Part shown: positions 8,859-10,801 of the stretch, piece after piece | Position numbering within the stretch: position 1 is the first letter of the stretch | How the letters are laid out: each line of letters starts with the position of its first letter | DNA from: an uncultured Eubacteriales bacterium | GTDB taxonomy: Bacteria > Bacillota_A > Clostridia > Lachnospirales > Lachnospiraceae | Assembly (NCBI GenBank): GCA_900321365.1 | Contig: ONVT01000021.1 | Coordinates: forward strand, 1 to 10,801 | Direction of reading: 5' to 3' | DNA length: 10,801 nucleotides | Translations under genes and position numbers: made by a program | Notes under the pieces: generated by a model | The model's input: the letters and a program-made list of their open reading frames with translations, nothing else | The model's database searches: none | Told to the model about the DNA's origin: nothing

Positions 8859-10382
8859 ATGGTAAGAAAGGCTTTTCCCAGATTCCTCTCGATGATCGAG
8901 AATATGAATCTGACCAGCAAGCTGGCTATCATGGCTGGCGTTCTTTCCATTCCGTTCGTCTTTCTGTCCGTGTTTCTCCTGGTCATGCTCGGCAGCCTCG
9001 GCGAATCCTATGATTCCATCGCGCAGAATGTGACAAGGGCGAACGTGTACAATATCCATTTCAAAGAGGATATGGATTCTGTGATGTACCAGATGATCGC
9101 GCGGTCTCTTGGGAAAAATGAGGTCGGATCGGTCGTCAGCATGACCAATCCGGGAACCATGATCGACCAGGCAGAGGCGAGCTTCACGATGCTGGAGAAG
9201 AGTTCCTCCTCGCCCGAGGCGGCGCAGGCAGCCGCAAGACTGTGTAAGCTTCTGACAACGCTCAGACGGCACGTGGATGAGATCGACAGCAGCGTCAAGC
9301 AGACCGGCAGCTATGAGGACAACATGGAGCGTCTCGAGACGGACATCCGCATCATCACGCAGCTGATCCAGGAGCGCATCACGGAGTATATCTCGTACGA
9401 GACGCAGAGCATGGGCGAGATCCGCGAGAAGACGATGTCGGAGAGGGAGAAGGTTGTCCGGATGGCCGTGCTTTTATTTATCCTGGTCATGGCAGTCGCG
9501 GCGGTATTTCTCTTCCTGATCACGCGCAGCATCACCCGTCCCGTGCGGCAGCTGTGCGATGCTGCGGAAAAGATCGGGCAGGGGCATTTTGACACGAGGA
9601 TCATCATTGCTTCCAGCAATGAGCTCGCGATCGTTGGGGACAGCTTCAACCGGATGGCGCAGCAGGTAACCGCCCTGATCGGCGATATCAGGGAGGAGCA
9701 GACCTACAACCGCAATATGGAACAGAAGCTCCTCCAGGCCCAGATCAATCCGCATTTCCTGTACAATACGCTGGACAATATCCTGTGGCTTGCAGAAGCC
9801 GGAAGGAAGGAGGACGTCCAGGCGCTTGTGATGTCGCTCTCGCAGTTTTTCCGCACCACTTTGTCCGGAGGAAGGGATATCATCACGCTGCGGGAGGAAA
9901 TCTCCCATGTGGAGGCTTACCTGCAGATTCAGAAGTTCCGCTACCGGGACATCCTTTCCTATGAGATTGATGTGCCGGAGGATCTCATGCAGGTGCCGGT
10001 CATCAAGATGACGCTCCAGCCTCTGGTGGAGAATGCTCTCTATCACGGTATCAAAAACAAGAGAGGGATGGGGCTTCTGAAGATCACGGCGTACCGCCGG
10101 GATCCCTTTGTGTGCATCGAAGTTTCGGACAACGGGATCGGCATGAAGGAGGAGGACCTGAAGGCCGTCCGGGACCTGGCTTCCGGGCGCAGGGAGATCG
10201 AGGCGGACAATACAGGCTTCGGGATAGCGAACGCCGCCAAGAGGCTGCGCCTGAACTTCGGAGAGCAGTATGTCATCAGGATCGACAGCACTTACGGGGA
10301 AGGAACCACCGTTACGGTTTACAATCCCGGGAAAGCATCCGCTGCAGAATCTGAAGGGGACTATTGTGATCCGGATGGCTGA
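8859..10382 (+). CDS. YesM-like sensor histidine kinase
   Basis: This 507-residue membrane kinase has a membrane segment at about 20-45, an extracytoplasmic mostly helical domain (about 46-200), a second membrane segment (about 203-223) and a HAMP domain beginning ITRSITRPVRQL. A His_kinase-type dimerisation region has the phosphoacceptor H299 in INPHFLYNTLDNILW, and the ATPase domain has the N box LVENALYHG (N392), VSDNGIGM (D424-M429) and GFGIANAAKRL (from 453). All key residues are present. It should phosphorylate the response regulator encoded just upstream. The ATG at 8859 is chosen because it lies 2 nt after the regulator stop and gives a short basic leader before the first membrane segment. 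A GTG at 8829 is in frame but would place the start inside the regulator gene. GGGGGG at 8841-8846 and AGGAG at 8834-8838 are available as ribosome binding sites, both further away than usual. The helical sensor domain gives no clue to the ligand. Confidence 0.95.
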   Translation: MVRKAFPRFLSMIENMNLTSKLAIMAGVLSIPFVFLSVFLLVMLGSLGESYDSIAQNVTRANVYNIHFKEDMDSVMYQMIARSLGKNEVGSVVSMTNPGTMIDQAEASFTMLEKSSSSPEAAQAAARLCKLLTTLRRHVDEIDSSVKQTGSYEDNMERLETDIRIITQLIQERITEYISYETQSMGEIREKTMSEREKVVRMAVLLFILVMAVAAVFLFLITRSITRPVRQLCDAAEKIGQGHFDTRIIIASSNELAIVGDSFNRMAQQVTALIGDIREEQTYNRNMEQKLLQAQINPHFLYNTLDNILWLAEAGRKEDVQALVMSLSQFFRTTLSGGRDIITLREEISHVEAYLQIQKFRYRDILSYEIDVPEDLMQVPVIKMTLQPLVENALYHGIKNKRGMGLLKITAYRRDPFVCIEVSDNGIGMKEEDLKAVRDLASGRREIEADNTGFGIANAAKRLRLNFGEQYVIRIDSTYGEGTTVTVYNPGKASAAESEGDYCDPDG

Positions 10383-10404
10383 ACAGGTACGTTTGCAGGA
10401 TCAG

Positions 10405-10450
10405 AAAAAAGTCGACTTTTTTCGTAAAAAAGTCGACTTTTTGGTTTTTT
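10405..10450 (+). terminator. Rho-independent terminator after the kinase gene
   Basis: A perfect 17-bp stem is formed by 10406-10422 and 10426-10442 with the 3-nt loop CGT. It is followed by GG and six T (10445-10450). Each arm is also nearly self-palindromic around GTCGAC with A- and T-tracts. It lies 22 nt after the kinase stop and should end the sensory operon. The T-rich end of each arm means it could also act on transcripts from the opposite strand, though no minus-strand gene is seen. Confidence 0.85.
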
Positions 10451-10487
10451 CCACCAAAATCAGTAAATTTTAATACCGGAGAATAGT

Positions 10488-10520
10488 GAAATTATTGAAC
10501 TTTTTTCCGAAATTGTTCCA
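10488..10520 (+). promoter_or_regulatory. Putative AraC-type operator: two direct repeats 21 bp apart
   Basis: GAAATTATTGAA (10488-10499) and GAAATTGTTCCA (10509-10520) match at 9 of 12 positions and start exactly 21 bp apart, two helical turns. The second repeat abuts the -35 box at 10521. Activators of the AraC family commonly bind paired direct repeats with this spacing next to the -35, contacting RNA polymerase. The local YesN-like regulator is the natural candidate to bind. The repeat match is seen directly; the binding protein is inferred. Confidence 0.5.
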
Positions 10521-10549
10521 TTGAGGCAATACAGGTCGGGGCATAAAAT
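10521..10549 (+). promoter_or_regulatory. Putative sigma-A promoter of the sugar-binding-protein gene
   Basis: TTGAGG (10521-10526) and TAAAAT (10544-10549) are separated by 17 bp. The -10 matches the consensus at 5 of 6 positions and the -35 at 4 of 6, a weak -35 as expected for an activated promoter. Transcription should begin near 10556, leaving a leader of about 50 nt before the ATG at 10607. Confidence 0.6.
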
Positions 10550-10572
10550 AAGTACAACCAAAAAATTGGAAT

Positions 10573-10600
10573 GGCGGGATGAACCGCCGGAAAAGGAGGA
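10573..10600 (+). promoter_or_regulatory. Leader hairpin and strong ribosome binding site
   Basis: GGCGG (10573-10577) pairs with CCGCC (10584-10588) around a 6-nt loop, directly before the strong Shine-Dalgarno AAGGAGGA (10593-10600), which stands 6 nt before the ATG. The short hairpin leaves the binding site free and may stabilise the message or keep the leader open. No larger riboswitch-like structure is visible in this roughly 50-nt leader. Confidence 0.45.
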
Positions 10601-10606
10601 TTTTTT

Positions 10607-10801
10607 ATGAGAACGAAATTGGTTGCGGGTCTTACGATTGCAATGGCAGCGGGTCTTTGTTTCGGCGCTATGACAGCCAGCGCGGATGAAGAGCTGGTAA
10701 GCATCGGCTTCGCACAGGTCGGACATGAGTCTGACTGGAGAACAGCTTCCACGAAGTCCTGCCAGGATGTCTTCAGTGAGGAGAACGGATACAACCTCAG
10801 C
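10607..10801 (+). CDS. Sugar ABC transporter substrate-binding protein, YtfQ (galactofuranose)-like, N-terminal part
   Basis: The first 65 residues are present and the gene runs off the window. A signal peptide (MRTKLVAGLTIAMAAGL start, cleavage likely at ASA-DEE) precedes LVSIGFAQVGHESDWRTAST. This segment closely resembles the start of mature E. coli YtfQ (LTVGFSQVGSESGWRAAET), the galactofuranose-binding protein, and belongs to the Peripl_BP_4 fold. There is a cysteine at residue 18, but it is preceded by Ala-Gly-Leu, which is not a normal lipobox, so the protein is probably not a lipoprotein through that site. It would capture a sugar outside the membrane for an ABC importer, whose ATPase and permease genes should follow beyond the window. 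The strong ribosome binding site, its own promoter and the upstream direct repeats mark it as the first gene of a highly expressed, regulated operon. Confidence 0.88.
   Translation, partial: MRTKLVAGLTIAMAAGLCFGAMTASADEELVSIGFAQVGHESDWRTASTKSCQDVFSEENGYNLS

Noticed and set aside
10497..10518. Inverted repeat GAAC...GTTC in the promoter region
   Set aside because: It is only 4 to 5 bp per arm and overlaps the stronger 12-bp direct repeats, which explain the same bases better.
10460..10794. Minus-strand open frames across the promoter and the start of the YtfQ-like gene
   Set aside because: The + strand has a promoter, a strong ribosome binding site, a signal peptide and a YtfQ-like match. 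The minus-strand products lack all of these and cross the regulatory region.

Overview
All the genes lie on the + strand and are tightly packed. The window looks like a Clostridia-type member of the Firmicutes of moderate GC content (Lachnospiraceae or a relative; this is an inference). The reasons are the AGGAGG-type ribosome binding sites, a YesM/YesN-style kinase and AraC-type regulator pair, a YtfQ-like sugar-binding protein, and an intrinsic terminator built from A- and T-tracts. Neither substrate-binding protein has a canonical lipobox, so a diderm member of the phylum is not excluded.

Region 1 (1-3408): the tail of an upstream gene (1-126), then a membrane-anchored SpoIIE/RsbU-type PP2C phosphatase (143-1930), then a 493-residue soluble protein I do not recognise (1927-3408), which overlaps the phosphatase gene by 4 nt.

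Region 2 (3534-7150): a secreted substrate-binding protein of the ABC_sub_bind (TrpX-like) type with no transporter partner here. Its gene overlaps by 4 nt a 793-residue membrane protein. That protein carries two extracytoplasmic sensor-like segments fused to a complete major-facilitator (MFS) domain.

Region 3 (7183-10382): a two-component pair, a YesN-like response regulator with an AraC DNA-binding domain and a YesM-like histidine kinase, followed by a strong hairpin terminator (10405-10450).

Region 4 (10383-10801): a 224-nt regulatory gap and the start of a galactofuranose/sugar ABC binding protein of the YtfQ type. The gap holds the terminator, two 12-bp direct repeats exactly 21 bp apart that abut a -35 box, a TTGAGG-N17-TAAAAT promoter, a small leader hairpin and a strong ribosome binding site.

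Working model (inference): genes 1-10382 form one sensory operon that surveys an extracellular solute through several membrane routes (phosphatase sensor domain, free binding protein, sensor-MFS fusion, histidine kinase). The response regulator then switches on the sugar-uptake operon beginning near 10556 through the direct repeats. The most unusual parts are the sensor-MFS fusion, its translationally coupled solo binding protein, and the phosphatase coupled to an unknown protein.
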